Shown piece after piece: positions 44,401 through 54,568 of a DNA stretch of 64,000 nucleotides (the first letter of the stretch is position 1; every line of letters begins with the position of its first letter). The stretch comes from Sweltsa coloradensis. Taxonomy: Eukaryota; Arthropoda; Insecta; Plecoptera; Chloroperlidae. The stretch covers positions 62,001 through 126,000 of the forward strand of contig JAMZAV010001269.1 of NCBI GenBank assembly GCA_024449915.1, read 5' to 3'. The notes under the pieces were generated by a model. The model worked only from the letters and a program-made list of their open reading frames with translations, searched no databases and was not told the origin of the DNA. The translations under genes were made by a program, and so were the position numbers.

Positions 44401-46375
44401 TCCGCTACGTCTCTTCCGCTGCGTACGCAGCGTAAGAGACTATTTTTGTTAAAATAGCGACGTTAAAGGTTAAAAAAGGTATTTTTGTTTAAAAATAGCG
44501 ACGTTAAGGTTAAAAAAGTTTTTTTTTTTAAAATAGCGTTTAAAATAGCGACGTTAAGGGTTAAAGGGTTTCGGTGAATTGTTATTAATAATTAAGTTTT
44601 TTCCGTTGTGTTTTACTAATAAAACAAACCTTCAAAACCTTTAACGTCGCTATTTTAAACAAAAATACCTTTTTTAACCTTTAACGTCGCTATTTTAAAC
44701 CAAAAAAAACTTTTTTGCGCTGCGTAGAGACGTGTCAGAGGAGATCACGCTTTCCAAATCAACATGGCGATGTAGTATGTGGACGCACAAATGACGGCTC
44801 AATTTCCACTAGTGAAAAGATGAAAAACATTGTTTACAAAATTAAAAACCATAATGCGGTACCTGAAAATGAATTAAGGAACATAATTACACACACTGGA
44901 ATATGGTAAGTAAATTTTTCAAACTTTTTTCTCGGAAAACCGTGTTCGGCATAATTACCATTATTTCTTATGAAAATCGCAATTTTACGATTTTTTTTTC
45001 GTTTTTCTGTTTGTATTTTTGTGTGTTTGTTAACACGATTCCGGCTAAACCGATACTCCAATTACAATGAAATTTTCTGGAGACCTTCGAAATCTTTAAA
45101 CTTAGACCTGGCACGTTTTTGGGTAGGCCTACAATCGAAGAAATATTTCTCATGAATATCGTACTTTCACGATTTTTTTTTTTACGATTTTTAGTGCGAT
45201 ATTTTCGTGACATTTGGGTTGATTCTGACCAAACGGGTGGGGCTACAACGTTCATATTTCACATGGACATTAAGGTAATGGTGATGTATTGCTTTTTGAA
45301 AGAAAAAGTTGAAAAAGTTAGCCAGAATCCATAGAAATAAAGGTTTTAATATGAGTTTTTTTGAGGTTCATAATAACAATTAACAAGTAACAATAAAAAC
45401 TTGACAACAATCACCTACAATGCATTCAAAAAGCACTTGCAAAGGAAAAGTGGTCCTACAAAAACTAAAAACTTACAAAAACGCTCATCCTGTCATCCAT
45501 CAACGCGGCGGGATTAAAGCGTTTTCCAAGTATTTTATTTGTTAGGTAGGGCTAGGCCTAGCCTACCTATTGTCTTGCTGGTTTCACGGACTAGGGCCTT
45601 TGTGTATCCAATCCCACTGATTATTCAATGCTAGGGCCTAGGCATATTGTGCATCGAAGCCTTTTATGTTACCTTCTTCCCGTTCCCGGTATTGTTAGCA
45701 TCCAATTGAGCATTGACCTTAATGGTTTACAATTTTTATCATCTCTCACCGGGCTTTTAAAGCAAACTTGCCAATTCAGCCTTTGTGTATGTCCTAGGCC
45801 TAGGTAGGCATAAATCGGCATAGGAAAAATGAAGTTATTAGGACTGAGGAAAGAGATTGGAATAGGGTTAGGGGCCTAGGGCCAGCTAGGTCCTAGCCCT
45901 ACCTACACAAAGACTTTATACAATATGCCAGGCTTACATGTTAATTATTAAATGATTCAAACCAGTAGGACCTAGCCTAGGAAGGGTTTGACCTGGGACA
46001 GGCTGTTCACTATGGTTCATAGCTTTATTTGCAGGAGGGTAGGCCTACCAACGGATTCTAGGCTTATTACAGATAAATAGATTGCTTACCTTGATTCCCT
46101 TGTCCTTTCATCCGCTGTGTTGTCAAGATGATGGACATAGAAAAAAATTAGAACAAGTTAGTCAATAAAGAAAAGTACCTTATTATTAAGTTCAGATTAA
46201 CCAAAATATCACAATATAATGCTTAAATATCCTAGTCTAGCCTAGGCCTAGGGCCTACCATCAATAATTCTTATCCTTATCAATAGAGACCTAGGGCCAA
46301 GAGGCTAGACAGGCCTAGACAGCCTCTGCCAAGGGCCTAGATTAGGCCTACCTGGTCTGACACGCCTGCTGACAT
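21458..46375 (-). CDS. YTHDF: YTH domain family protein (YTHDF), five coding exons
   Basis: Cytoplasmic reader of N6-methyladenosine in mRNA. Exons 46352-46375, 46090-46114, 37357-37430, 29826-31478 and probably 21458-21529 join in frame to about 615 residues; vertebrate YTHDF1-3 have 559-585. The N-terminus [20 protein letters not shown] matches the YTHDF start. A low-complexity P/G/Q-rich region (to about residue 380) contains the conserved HNMDIGTW. The YTH domain is at about residues 388-545, with the aromatic cage Trp at 411 (IWCSTEHGN), 468 and 473 (VWSQDKWKG). [13 protein letters not shown] ends the domain, followed by a [15 protein letters not shown] tail. The last exon is inferred. 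Without it the frame runs six codons past the donor to a stop at 29805. Introns of 6-9 kb are full of repeats. Confidence 0.95.
21784..22620. repeat. Array of four tRNA-like cassettes with AT-dinucleotide runs
   Basis: Four nearly identical tRNA-like units (minus at 21841-21907, minus at 22131-22198, plus at 22267-22341, minus at 22465-22533) are joined by shared flanks such as TTAGTACTTTAGACAGAAAT and TTTTTGGTCTGTTTTGTACA. (TA)n runs lie at the edges. The inverted third unit makes the region able to form a long hairpin. It sits about 250 nt from the probable last YTHDF acceptor. Confidence 0.85.
22431..22566 (-). repeat. tRNA-like cassette with 21-bp inverted repeats (best-bounded copy)
   Basis: Inverted repeats GTTAGTACTTAAGATAGAAAT (22431-22451) and 22546-22566 match at 20 of 21 positions. 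Between them is a minus-strand tRNA-like sequence: D-arm GCTCAGTTGGTAAGAGC, T-arm CCGGGTTCAAACCCCGG, and a 4-bp anticodon-like stem with GGT at the anticodon position. The acceptor arms do not pair properly (a C-A mismatch and two G-U pairs) and position 33 is C, so I do not call a working tRNA-Thr gene. Confidence 0.75.
23210..23232 (+). repeat. Poly(G) run
   Basis: Homopolymer of about 18 G near 23215-23231. Several such G or C runs occur in this window and are prone to assembly error. Confidence 0.85.
23640..23870 (+). repeat. tRNA-like SINE pair, inverted heads
   Basis: A minus-oriented remnant at 23645-23700 (B-box-like GGATTTGAACCCAGGACC with GGAAGCAGA) is followed by a plus-oriented head: GTTGGCTCGAGCGTTAAGCG, then AAGGTCCTGGGTTCGGATCC. 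The shared tail after it contains TTTTTCCTAGGGTTTCCTCC. Looks like tRNA-derived SINE material. Confidence 0.6.
25373..25603. repeat. Long near-perfect hairpin (arms about 106 nt)
   Basis: Arms 25373-25478 and 25497-25603 are reverse complements with only a few mismatches. They centre on an 18-nt spacer of TTTTTAGCTTTTTTTTTT type. The inner stem CAGCTGCAGTTGTCATCAGC-like segment is perfect. The element lies in the proposed last YTHDF intron. The low divergence suggests recent origin or arm-to-arm correction. Confidence 0.85.
26384..26472 (-). repeat. Truncated tRNA-like head joined to a (TAA)n run
   Basis: Minus strand AGGTTCTGGGTTCGAACCCC is a T-arm/B-box remnant. It directly abuts about 62 nt of (TAA)n at 26409-26470, as SINE tails often do. 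Confidence 0.7.
26543..26812. repeat. Foldback element, about 270 bp
   Basis: Left arm AGACTCTCAGTATC...GGGGAGCGTGCCAATTAGAA...ATGAAAGGGGAAAA pairs with right arm TTTTCCCCTTTCATGATGGC...TTCTAATCGGAACGCT...GGGAGACTGAGCGTCT. The loop carries no gene. The limits are approximate. Confidence 0.7.
27100..28090. other. No recognised feature
   Basis: AT-rich sequence within the proposed last YTHDF intron. No exon, tRNA-like box or clear inverted repeat. Confidence 0.4.
28095..28330. repeat. Two tRNA-like SINE remnants facing each other
   Basis: A minus-oriented piece at about 28105-28150 (CCGGAATTGAACCCATGGTC) and a plus-oriented piece at 28240-28310 (GCGGTCTCGGTGGTC, then GGGTTCGATCCCCGGCC). Both keep a recognisable B-box-like stretch, neither a whole cloverleaf. 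Confidence 0.6.
28840..29170. other. GC/CpG-rich island in the proposed YTHDF intron
   Basis: CpG-dense compared with its surroundings. Open frames on both strands arise from this composition rather than from a recognised protein. It could be an alternative promoter for a shorter YTHDF form, a CpG island or old exonic material; I cannot decide. Confidence 0.4.
29450..29596 (+). promoter_or_regulatory. Inverted-repeat cassette with CRE, CCAAT and TATA-like sites
   Basis: 32-bp arms starting CTATAGTTG (29450-29481 and 29565-29596, about 28 of 32 matching) enclose TGACGTCA (29482-29489), CCAATCAG (29508-29515) and ATTTAAATA (29525-29533) in promoter-like order and spacing on the plus strand. 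It may be a small foldback element that carries its own promoter-like core. No plus-strand gene follows. Confidence 0.5.
29826..31478 (-). CDS. YTHDF: YTHDF coding exon 4 (low-complexity region and YTH domain)
   Basis: Starts with [16 protein letters not shown] after acceptor TTCTAGCAG (31478; an alternative three bases earlier adds one Gln). The family has SYPSMTDPYL here, so the internal ATG at 31451 is not the true start. It encodes the whole YTH domain ([70 protein letters not shown]). It ends NNMPPPHK at donor GTACTT. The exon is GC-richer than its surroundings. Confidence 0.97.
31764..32195 (-). repeat. Full-length tRNA-Gly-like SINE (minus)
   Basis: The tRNA-like head at about 32125-32192 (minus) has TGGTATTGTGGTTAGCGTAT, CTGCTTCCAATGCAG (anticodon position TCC) and GGTCCAGGGTTCGATTCCCG. 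The body includes ACTTCTGATTTGGACTT, GATTCTGGCGTTGATTCG and a GTGAGCGATAACC-like complement. It ends in an AAATAAATAAAT tail at about 31764. The same arrangement is found at 51.7-52.1 kb. Confidence 0.85.
32920..33205 (+). repeat. LINE 3' end (copy 1), inserted in TTAA element A
   Basis: Runs TCTCCACCCTTTTTTATATT ... AATGCATTGTTGTTGTAAT ... TCTGCATCTATGTA ... ACTGAATAGGATAGACGTTA and ends in an AAATAAATAAATAA tail. It matches 60030-60285 over its length and the last 60 nt match 54215-54275. The shared 3' tail and orientation identify a non-LTR retrotransposon 3' end. Confidence 0.75.
33385..33483 (+). other. Small ORF with an embedded strong donor site
   Basis: 32 codons starting [27 protein letters not shown] donor at 33449 would turn its first 21 codons into a coding first exon. 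It lies in the part of TTAA element A that has no counterpart in element B. It could be a remnant transposase or captured exon, or chance. I do not recognise the peptide. Confidence 0.25.
34367..34398. repeat. Perfect 32-nt palindrome around a CRE core (unit A)
   Basis: Half-site GCTTCGGGTCAGTGAC followed by its exact complement; the centre is TGACGTCA. It is the counterpart of 34637-34668 in unit B. Confidence 0.9.
34637..34668. repeat. Perfect 32-nt palindrome around a CRE core (unit B)
   Basis: Half-site GCTCAAGAACAGTGAC followed by its exact complement. It differs from the unit A half-site at five positions, each mirrored on the other side, so symmetry is complete in both. Confidence 0.9.
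34880..34985 (-). repeat. tRNA-like remnant in the arm of TTAA element B
   Basis: The minus strand has GAGGTCCCCGGTTCGAATGT, a B-box-like stretch, with CACGCGAGACTTATTCGGGA before it. The matching place in unit A (about 33830-33890) reads GGGAGGTCCGCGGTCGATCC. Confidence 0.5.
35458..35499 (+). repeat. (GACAA)n microsatellite
   Basis: About seven tandem GACAA units inside the right arm of the TTAA dimer. The corresponding place in the left arm lacks it. Confidence 0.9.
36120..37240. other. YTHDF intron, no recognised feature
   Basis: Very rich in TAGGCCTA words (e.g. 36480-36500, 36730-36770, 36960-36990). No exon or inverted repeat was identified. Confidence 0.45.
37262..37335 (-). repeat. 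tRNA-Gly-like SINE head next to YTHDF exon 3
   Basis: Minus strand CAGTGGCTACGAGTCCCTGC, then TTCCAATGCAAGAGGTCCCG resembles the head of the SINE at 31.8-32.2 kb. It ends about 25 nt downstream of the exon 3 donor, so this insertion is close to a splice site. Confidence 0.6.
37357..37430 (-). CDS. YTHDF: YTHDF coding exon 3
   Basis: 74 nt after acceptor TTTGTTTCAG; encodes [17 protein letters not shown] and RTTQHHQ. This aligns with the NG...H..D.DFEPYL segment of YTHDF N-termini. The donor GTTCGT is weak but in the right phase. A tRNA-Gly-like repeat sits only about 25 nt beyond the donor. Confidence 0.82.
37557..37576 (+). repeat. Poly(G)20
   Basis: Twenty consecutive G, about 125 nt upstream of the YTHDF exon 3 acceptor (C-run in the transcript). 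Confidence 0.95.
38994..40187. mobile_element. TA-flanked element filled with GTACCTTGGACC motifs
   Basis: 23-bp perfect inverted repeats GGGGAACATGCTGTACCTTG... (38994-39016 and 40165-40187) with TA outside both ends (38992-38993, 40188-40189). The 12-mer GTACCTTGGACC or its complement occurs at least eight times, mostly pointing inward from each end, with a back-to-back pair near 39390-39413. No open reading frame fits a transposase. A G/C-rich hairpin element is nested at about 39510-39740. Confidence 0.78.
39510..39740. repeat. G/C-run hairpin nested in the GTACCTTGGACC element
   Basis: GGGAAGCATAAAATGCGTTG with CCGTTGTCAGCTAG on the left pairs with CTAGCTGACTACGGCAACGC and ACTTCATGCTTCCCC on the right. 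Long G and C runs lie between. A related single arm occurs at about 26200-26250 (AGCATGAAGTGCGTTGCCGT). Confidence 0.7.
40323..40440 (-). repeat. tRNA-like cassette fragment (TACAATTCAGAAATT family)
   Basis: Begins TACAATTCAGAAATTAAAAA, then a minus-strand tRNA-like 3' half (CGTGGTTCGATTCCCGGTT with GGGAGATC). The right inverted repeat is missing. Confidence 0.6.
40833..41597 (+). mobile_element. Helitron-like/HINE-like element, copy 1
   Basis: Starts GGATGAGCGTAGCGAGCGAA. Near the 3' end is the inverted form ACGCTCATCC, followed by hairpin AACGC-12 nt-GCGTT and the terminal TTTTCCTAG before T. A 3' hairpin just before CTAG and insertion next to T are Helitron hallmarks; subterminal inverted repeats recall Helentron-type non-autonomous elements. 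The internal TTTTACGATTTTT blocks repeat. No Rep/helicase gene. Confidence 0.7.
42068..42809. mobile_element. hAT-type non-autonomous transposon (742 bp), intact ends
   Basis: Inverted ends CAGGGCCGGCTCGTG / CACGAGCCGGCCCTG and a perfect 8-bp target-site duplication GTAATAGG (42060-42067 and 42810-42817). The ends and 8-bp duplication are typical of hAT. Interior open frames are short and give no transposase. Confidence 0.92.
43777..45530 (+). mobile_element. Helitron-like/HINE-like element, copy 2, with a nested transposon
   Basis: Same start as copy 1 and the same 3' hairpin (AACGCGGCGGGATTAAAGCG) but terminal CCAAG. The internal unit CACGATTC(C/T)GGCTAAACCG is present at about 43879, 44074 and 45036, so part of the interior is tandemly amplified. 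The element at 44183-44959 is inserted in it. Confidence 0.75.
44183..44959. mobile_element. Foldback transposon with 8-bp duplication, nested in copy 2
   Basis: 35-bp inverted repeats starting GGTAATTATGCCG (44183-44217 / 44925-44959) with a perfect 8-bp target-site duplication ATTATTTC (44175-44182, 44960-44967). The interior has repeated TTTAACGTCGCTATTTTAAA units in both orientations, making a large hairpin. GG-starting ends plus 8-bp duplication fit Merlin or hAT. No transposase. Confidence 0.88.
46090..46114 (-). CDS. YTHDF: YTHDF coding exon 2 (25-nt microexon)
   Basis: Acceptor ACAACACAG, then 25 nt encoding RMKGQGNQ plus one base, then donor GTAAGC. It corresponds to RPKGQGNK of the family. 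The single trailing G joins TT of exon 3 to give Val, as in the family (V-x-NG). Confidence 0.87.
46352..46375 (-). CDS. YTHDF: YTHDF coding exon 1 (N-terminus)
   Basis: 24 nt from [11 protein letters not shown], then donor GTAGGC. It corresponds to the MSATSVDPQ-type start of vertebrate YTHDFs and ends in phase 0 as exon 2 requires. Confidence 0.85.
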
Positions 46376-46904
46376 CACCTAATGCCACAACAATTAGTCT
46401 TGTTTCACCCAAGGTCTATATCAATAAACGTTCACGAAACACTTATCACTGCTTGAAGTCTTTAAAACACGGCACACACAAACAAAATGTCTAAAATAAT
46501 ATCACTAAAGTCCGAATCACTTCATTTAAGAAACAATGGCGGCGGAACCCAACTCCGGACTCGAGATGCGCATGCGCGGAAAAGATGAATGTAAACGTCA
46601 CGATCAAAATTATGGAGGTGTTCAGAAATAAACAACTTCGCTTCTCAATTATTTTATCGATTTAATGTGTTAATTTACAAACGAATGTTTCAATGTTATA
46701 ATTTTTCAGTATTGAATTGAATTTTGTAATTTGATTAAACCAGGGCCTAATTTAACTGGAATGTGGACAGGAAAACATTTGAGAATAAAAAAGTTATTTT
46801 CTGAAAGCGCCCTATCGTCAGCCGGTCGGCAATCGGCATTAATTTTCAACATTTCCGCTTCCGTTTTCTTTATCGTCGACGTCGAGTGCTTGCTAGTGAA
46901 GTTT
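46376..46904. promoter_or_regulatory. Head-to-head promoter region of YTHDF and RPL30
   Basis: Only about 530 nt separate the YTHDF start codon (minus) from the end of the RPL30 5' UTR exon (plus). It contains a palindromic NRF1-type site TGCGCATGCGC (46567-46577) and a YY1-type CAATGGCGGC (46534-46543). No TATA box. A pyrimidine-rich tract TTCCGCTTCCGTTTTCTTT (about 46852-46870) could be the 5' TOP start of RPL30. The transcription starts are inferred. Confidence 0.65.
46860..46904 (+). other. RPL30: RPL30 5' UTR exon (non-coding)
   Basis: The sequence ends at a good donor, GTAAGTCGG, at 46905. The next acceptor TTTATAG is at 47007, 29 nt upstream of the start codon. The 5' boundary is only estimated from the pyrimidine tract. 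Confidence 0.6.
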
Positions 46905-47036
46905 GTAAGTCGGGGTGAACATAAATTAATTAAAAATGCCTTTCTATTAATCGGTGCTTGCCCATTGATTGTATTGTACTTAAAAGTAAATCTTCTTTTC
47001 TTTATAGATTGCAAAGACCGAAAAAGGATCTGAATC

Positions 47037-49714
<2,678 letters not shown>

Positions 49715-49746
49715 TTATTAAGAATCGTGCATTATCTTTGTATCTA

Positions 49747-49756
49747 AATAAATAAA
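49747..49756 (+). terminator. RPL30 poly(A) signals (two overlapping AATAAA)
   Basis: AATAAATAAA starts 33 nt after the stop codon. A short 3' UTR is normal for ribosomal protein genes. Confidence 0.8.
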
Positions 49757-49759
49757 AGG

Positions 49760-51720
49760 CATTTGGTTGCATTTAAGCATTCACTTTACTTTCTTGGTGT
49801 AATACTTAGGCCAGTAAAATCCAGATCCATATAATTCACATTTTAATGAAGTGACAATAATTATGCTATAGGGACGTGCGTTGTACTACTTTCAAACGGG
49901 GTTCTGTAAGAGTGAAAGGGGCATAAAGTATGTAAAGTGTGATGTTTTGGTGGGGGGGGAAAACAAGACTGGCCAAAAAATCCAATGCAATTAGGGACTG
50001 CCCCAAACGTTAAAAAAATGTTGTGGTACCCAGTAGTTCCATGTATTAGTGTAGGAAATTTTTGGGGGATAACCCAGAGGCCTATTGGCTAGGGGTTGCC
50101 CAACTAACAACCCGCTGGAGCCTGGGTCTGGCTGCCCACCTCTTCCGGACCCGTCGAAAAAAATTATTGTTTCAATTTAAAAAATAAAAATGGATAGCAT
50201 TAAACATGGGCCAAGCCTAAAACCAAGTCGGGCCTACCTGTGTGTCCAAAAATATGGCTTGGCTGGTGCATGAGGGAGCTTTGTTTCGGAAAATGCTTAC
50301 CACATAACGATAAAATTGTGTGCCTATAATGGGGAAAGCTGGTTCCCGAATGCAGGAGTTCAAAGGGGGGTTACAATTTATAAATAGGTCTTACGACTCG
50401 ATGACACAAATGTATAGTATGACAATACAATTGGAAAACGTCCATGGCTACTTTCACGATTGGAGAAGGGGTTGAAAACTCCCGGGTTAAGCTTTTTTCG
50501 GAAACATAAGTCCACCTGAAACTGCTTTGGGGCGTTCAACAATTTTTAACATTTGTGATGACAACGCAGCAATTTAAATCGTATTTTTAATTTTCACGAC
50601 GCTACGGGAATCCAGGGTAATCAGGATTCCTTGTCTCCAGTTTATCAGCCAATATGGTGGGAAGCGCCGCTTGTCGTGCTGATTGTGGCCCCAGTATTAA
50701 TGGTATTGTGAAGTAAACGGTTCTTTATGATGAAATGCATCAAAATTTCTTGATTTTTGGGGGCCGGTACAAACCCCAAAAGGTTTGGTTATGTTTTTGT
50801 GGAAATTTTTGGTTGAATGGAGGTAAACTGAGTTTTAGTGGCCACCATCCCCTGAGATCCCAGAAGGACCCCCGGAAATTCGTAATTAAAAATAACAATT
50901 TTTAAATGCAGACAAGTTGGCATCTCTGTGTGAAAATGTGTTTGTGAGTACTTTAGGGTAGGTTTGTTTTGTGCTTTAATCACACGTGTCCCAACCCTTT
51001 CATTTCCACTCAAACAAAAGTGAGTATGAGAAATACAAAGGGTCAAACTGAAGCAAAACCTTGTATCTCCGCAATGTATGTTCAAAACGAAAATAACTGA
51101 GAACAAAGCATCTGTCCGTGCTAGTTATCAGGTTGCCCACTTATTAACGTCGGGAGGATAACCATTCTCTGATGTGGAATTAGTAAAGAAAAGTACGCAA
51201 GCTGTTATTGAAATCAGCTTGGCACGCAATACAATGACAATAATAGGGGAGGATTGCATTATTATTCCACAATCTATAGCCTATTCAAATTACGTTAAAT
51301 TTTAGGTGATATTCGGGCATTTTACGATATGGCCCGCCAACTTTAAAATTTATGCCATGTGGCCCATCGCTAAAAAAAGTTGGGCACCCCTGGGTTACTG
51401 TATTGTTATATTTTGTTTGATATCTTATGATTATGAAGTTATGAGAAGTTTTCAGATACTAGCTAGATCCAAATTCTACTTAATGACTTACTTTTAAAAT
51501 TGAAAGTGAACATTCCTCCCTTATCCCTGCTTACAATATTATTGATTTCCACTTTCCAGAAAACTTTGAGAGTTCTAGAGTAGAAAAATTGTAATAACTA
51601 GCTAACTACTGTACTAGCATATCGATAGGTAAAAATAAAAAATGTCACCTTGTCAATCAATTATAACAATATAATTAAAACTTGACAATTCAATTCATAT
51701 CTGTAACGCCAACTTTTTGT
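49760..51720. other. Intergenic after RPL30, no gene recognised
   Basis: There are two sequences resembling hAT ends (AGGGGTTGCCCAACT near 50092 and AGTTGGGCACCCCTG near 51380-51394) but no matching duplication, so a single element is not proven. Open frames are short and anonymous. Confidence 0.4.
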
Positions 51721-51723
51721 TCT

Positions 51724-52125
51724 TTATGTGGCTCGTTGGTCTTGTGGTTAGCGTCTCTGCTTCCAATGCAGAAGGTCCAGGGTTCTATTCTCGCTATAGG
51801 CAAAAGTTTTTAAACTTCTGATTCGGACTTTGAGTCCATCAGTTCGGTGACTTTGGAGATGTCCTAGCAACGAGGCACATAATAAATTCAAAAGTGGTTC
51901 TGAATCGGCCGTGTTGATTCTGGGGTTGATTCATGGGTGTTTGCACTGTCCATACCACCGATTGCTATATTTCCAATTAAAAAATATCGATCTTTGGATG
52001 GTTATCGCTCACTTGTCGATTGCGTCGGGGCCTACAGGGTTGGCTTGGTTGCTTTGGTTTACTGTCTCTCACTGAAAATCAGTTACCTCGAGTGGGTAGA
52101 CTCTAAATACAAATTTATTTTTATA
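51724..52125 (+). repeat. Full-length tRNA-Gly-like SINE (plus)
   Basis: Head CTCGTTGGTCTTGTGGTTAG, then GTCTCTGCTTCCAATGCAGA and AGGTCCAGGGTTCTATTCTC. The body matches the minus copy at 31.8-32.2 kb: TTCTGATTCGGACTTTGAG, GTCCTAGCAACGAGGCACAT, GAATCGGCCGTGTTGATTCT, GGTTATCGCTCACTTGTCGA, GAGTGGGTAGACTCTAAATA. AT-rich tail. Confidence 0.85.
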
Positions 52126-52159
52126 TATTTATTAGGCTTTTGGCTCTATGGTCTAGCCT

Positions 52160-52245
52160 AATCTAGTGCTACTAGTGGTTAAGGCATCCACTCGGCAAGC
52201 AGAAGGCCCGGGCTCGATCCTTGGTAGATAAGGATTAAGTGGGTT
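52160..52245 (+). repeat. tRNA-like SINE head
   Basis: CTACTAGTGGTTAAGGCATC (A-box-like) and GGCCCGGGCTCGATCCTTGG (B-box-like) in the right order about 40 nt apart; different from the Gly-like SINE just upstream. Confidence 0.55.
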
Positions 52246-52863
52246 AAGTGTTAAATTAAAATATTTCACCGAAGTGAATGCTGTAGCTGCTCCATGAAAA
52301 GAGGTTTTACTGGGACCGGCAAGAGCATACTACTTGTACACACTTTAGGGGTACAACCACCCCCAACTTCAAATCCCCCCCAGTCAAGAAACAAAAGATG
52401 TTGTTAATTTCTTTTACTAACAGAGTGTGTGCGCGCTTCCCCTCCCCCCCCCCTCCAATATGATATCGAATGAGTTTAATTCTTTAATAGAGTGGTACAA
52501 CTTGGGAATCGAGGGGGCTTGCATCCTGGAAATTTTGGTGCAAATGTGCGTTTTTTAGAAGCTCAATGATGACAAATTCTTTATTTTCTCTAGAGAATTC
52601 AAACACATTTTATTTATTACAAAACCAATATTGTCTTGTGTAAAAATGCTCATCAAAGAAAACAAATTATAAAATTTGATCGGGTGAAAAGGGGGGGGGG
52701 GGGATAGAGTGTAACTATAACATCCCACCATCTAGAACAAAATTTTGCCTTTTTCTGTTCATTGGATTTTGCTAACATTTTGTTGGAACCTTCAAAATCT
52801 CTAGTAGTTAAACCTACCTTAGTTGTTTAAAACTAAAGAAATATTAAAGATTAAAATTGAGCA

Positions 52864-53010
52864 ATGGTGGGTTCACAAGCCAACGTAACGAAGTCGGAAG
52901 TGAGCTATCAGGGGACGTTGTGCCCCTCCCCATCAGACGTCGTCAAAAATAGAACCGATTCCTACGGCGGAACGTCGCCAGAAGTTCAACATACAAGCCG
53001 AGTTATGTAA
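52864..53010 (+). other. Small ORF, 48 codons, unrecognised
   Basis: Begins MVGSQANVTKSEVSYQGTL and ends PEVQHTSRVM. It is GC-richer than its AT-rich flanks. No good acceptor precedes it; a weak GTAAAT could act as donor at the end. It may be part of a repeat rather than a gene. Confidence 0.2.
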
Positions 53011-53168
53011 ATATCTTTCTTTGAAAACCTCAAGTGATTTGAGCCAATAAAGTAATGCTATGCAGTATACGAAAAATTAATTATTTCTTGTTCACATTTC
53101 CATTCGACATAAAGAGTGTAAAATATGAATACTATGTGCCTACATAATTGTTGTACTACAAATTTCTT

Positions 53169-53475
53169 AATATTTAATACAATCCAGAAATTACAAAATC
53201 CATCCCAATCGGGGTTTGAACCAGAGTCTCCCACATTCCGGGCAGGCTTTATTATGCTTTATTGTTCCATTCATTACCATTCCATTCCATGTAATTACAA
53301 TTCAGAAATTAAATAGTTACCGTCTCGGTGGTCTAGTTGGCTAAGGCGCCTACCCGGAATGTGGGAGACCCGGGTTCGAACCCCGATCGGGCTGGATTTT
53401 GTAATTTCTGGATCGTATTAAATATTAACTATTCCACCTACGGGAGTGTTTCCTGACCATCCAATCGAGGAGAAA
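53169..53475. repeat. Two tRNA-like cassettes in a foldback
   Basis: A minus fragment (53169-53250; TACAATCCAGAAATT then GGGGTTTGAACCAGAG) and a plus copy (53296-53417) bounded by TACAATTCAGAAATT and its diverged complement ending GGATCGTA. The plus copy has GTCTCGGTGGTCTAGTTGGC and GACCCGGGTTCGAACCCCG, and a CCTAC/GTGGG anticodon-type stem. The arm CACCTACGGGAGTGTTTCCT follows. Confidence 0.75.
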
Positions 53476-54109
53476 AAAACACATTTCTTATAATATAATA
53501 TGTTTATATTCTCTTACTTAGTTGGACCTCATACTAACTGCTAGCTCATGTTGCATTATCTTACCCAGGGACTTATTCTCTAACCCATACATCCTTGGTT
53601 GGAGTACCCAACCCCCTGGCCATGGTACCGGTGCGAGCATAGTCTGCACACCTCTGTCGGCGGACCAATGAGCGATATTCTTTTAAATTGGGGGCTAGAA
53701 TTAGCCCACCGGTGACGTCACCATCTGCAAACTTCTGATGGATGCTTCCGTTGGACAAACCTGGATAGCTTGGCCTTGATAGACCTGTGAACCAACATAT
53801 TAATAATTGCCTCTAGGGGCCAATTTACTAACTCAAACGACAACTTATCGATCGACAATGACAACACTTATACTTAATAAAGAACCCCAGAGCTAACATT
53901 TGCTTCAGCTCCACAGTGGAAACTTTGAAGGCGGTAGACCACCACCAACATATAAACTACATGAACTTAGTTTTTTAGTGACAGGCCTAACGAGAATGCT
54001 GAAAGATATATCGAAATGCTGATTGCAGACAGATATGTGGTAACTACAGACTGTATGAAAACAATAGTGTAATGCTATGGTAAGTTTTCAATACCACTTT
54101 TCATTAATT

Positions 54110-54280
54110 AAATGCATATATTCGAAATACAAACCATATCAATAGACAATTAACTATTATATTTGAATTGTATAGGAATTAGGAAGTTACAACAAAACCA
54201 CATTACAGTCTGCACTGTTTGTAAATAATTCTTTTAACTGAATACGATAGACGTTAAATAAATAAATAAATAAAAAAAAA
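54110..54280. repeat. Dispersed repeat ending in a LINE-type tail
   Basis: ATATTCGAAATACAAACCAT at about 54118 recurs at about 55930. The end (54215-54275) has ACTGAATACGATAGACGTTA plus (AAAT)n like the LINE tails at 33.2 and 60.3 kb. Confidence 0.6.
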
Positions 54281-54568
54281 CAGTTTTTTTTAAAGACATT
54301 TTGCAGAGCTCGTTCTCAAGATATAACTAAAAAACTACTTGCGTGGTGTTATGTAGGAGGTGGACTACCGCCGTAATAGAACTCCAGGGCTAACATTTCC
54401 TTCGGTCAGGGGCGGATTGGGCCGCCGGGCAACCGGGCGAATGTCCGGTGGGCCGGTCTGTTGGTAGGGCCGGTCGGCCGAAATGCTTAGTCTGAGTATA
54501 AAGGTGGCGTCGTATCGGTAATTTTGAAAGGTTGACCTAAATGTTGAATACACGTATTTATATATTTT

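Noticed and set aside
43692..45334. Open frames rich in [14 protein letters not shown]
   Set aside because: Translations of T-rich blocks of the Helitron-like family, repeated at each copy.
50091..51394. One hAT element between AGGGGTTGCCCAACT and AGTTGGGCACCCCTG
   Set aside because: The ends resemble each other, but the flanking 8 bp do not match, so they may belong to different insertions.
54408..54485. hAT-like end CAGGGGCGGATTGGGCC
   Set aside because: No partner end or target-site duplication could be found.
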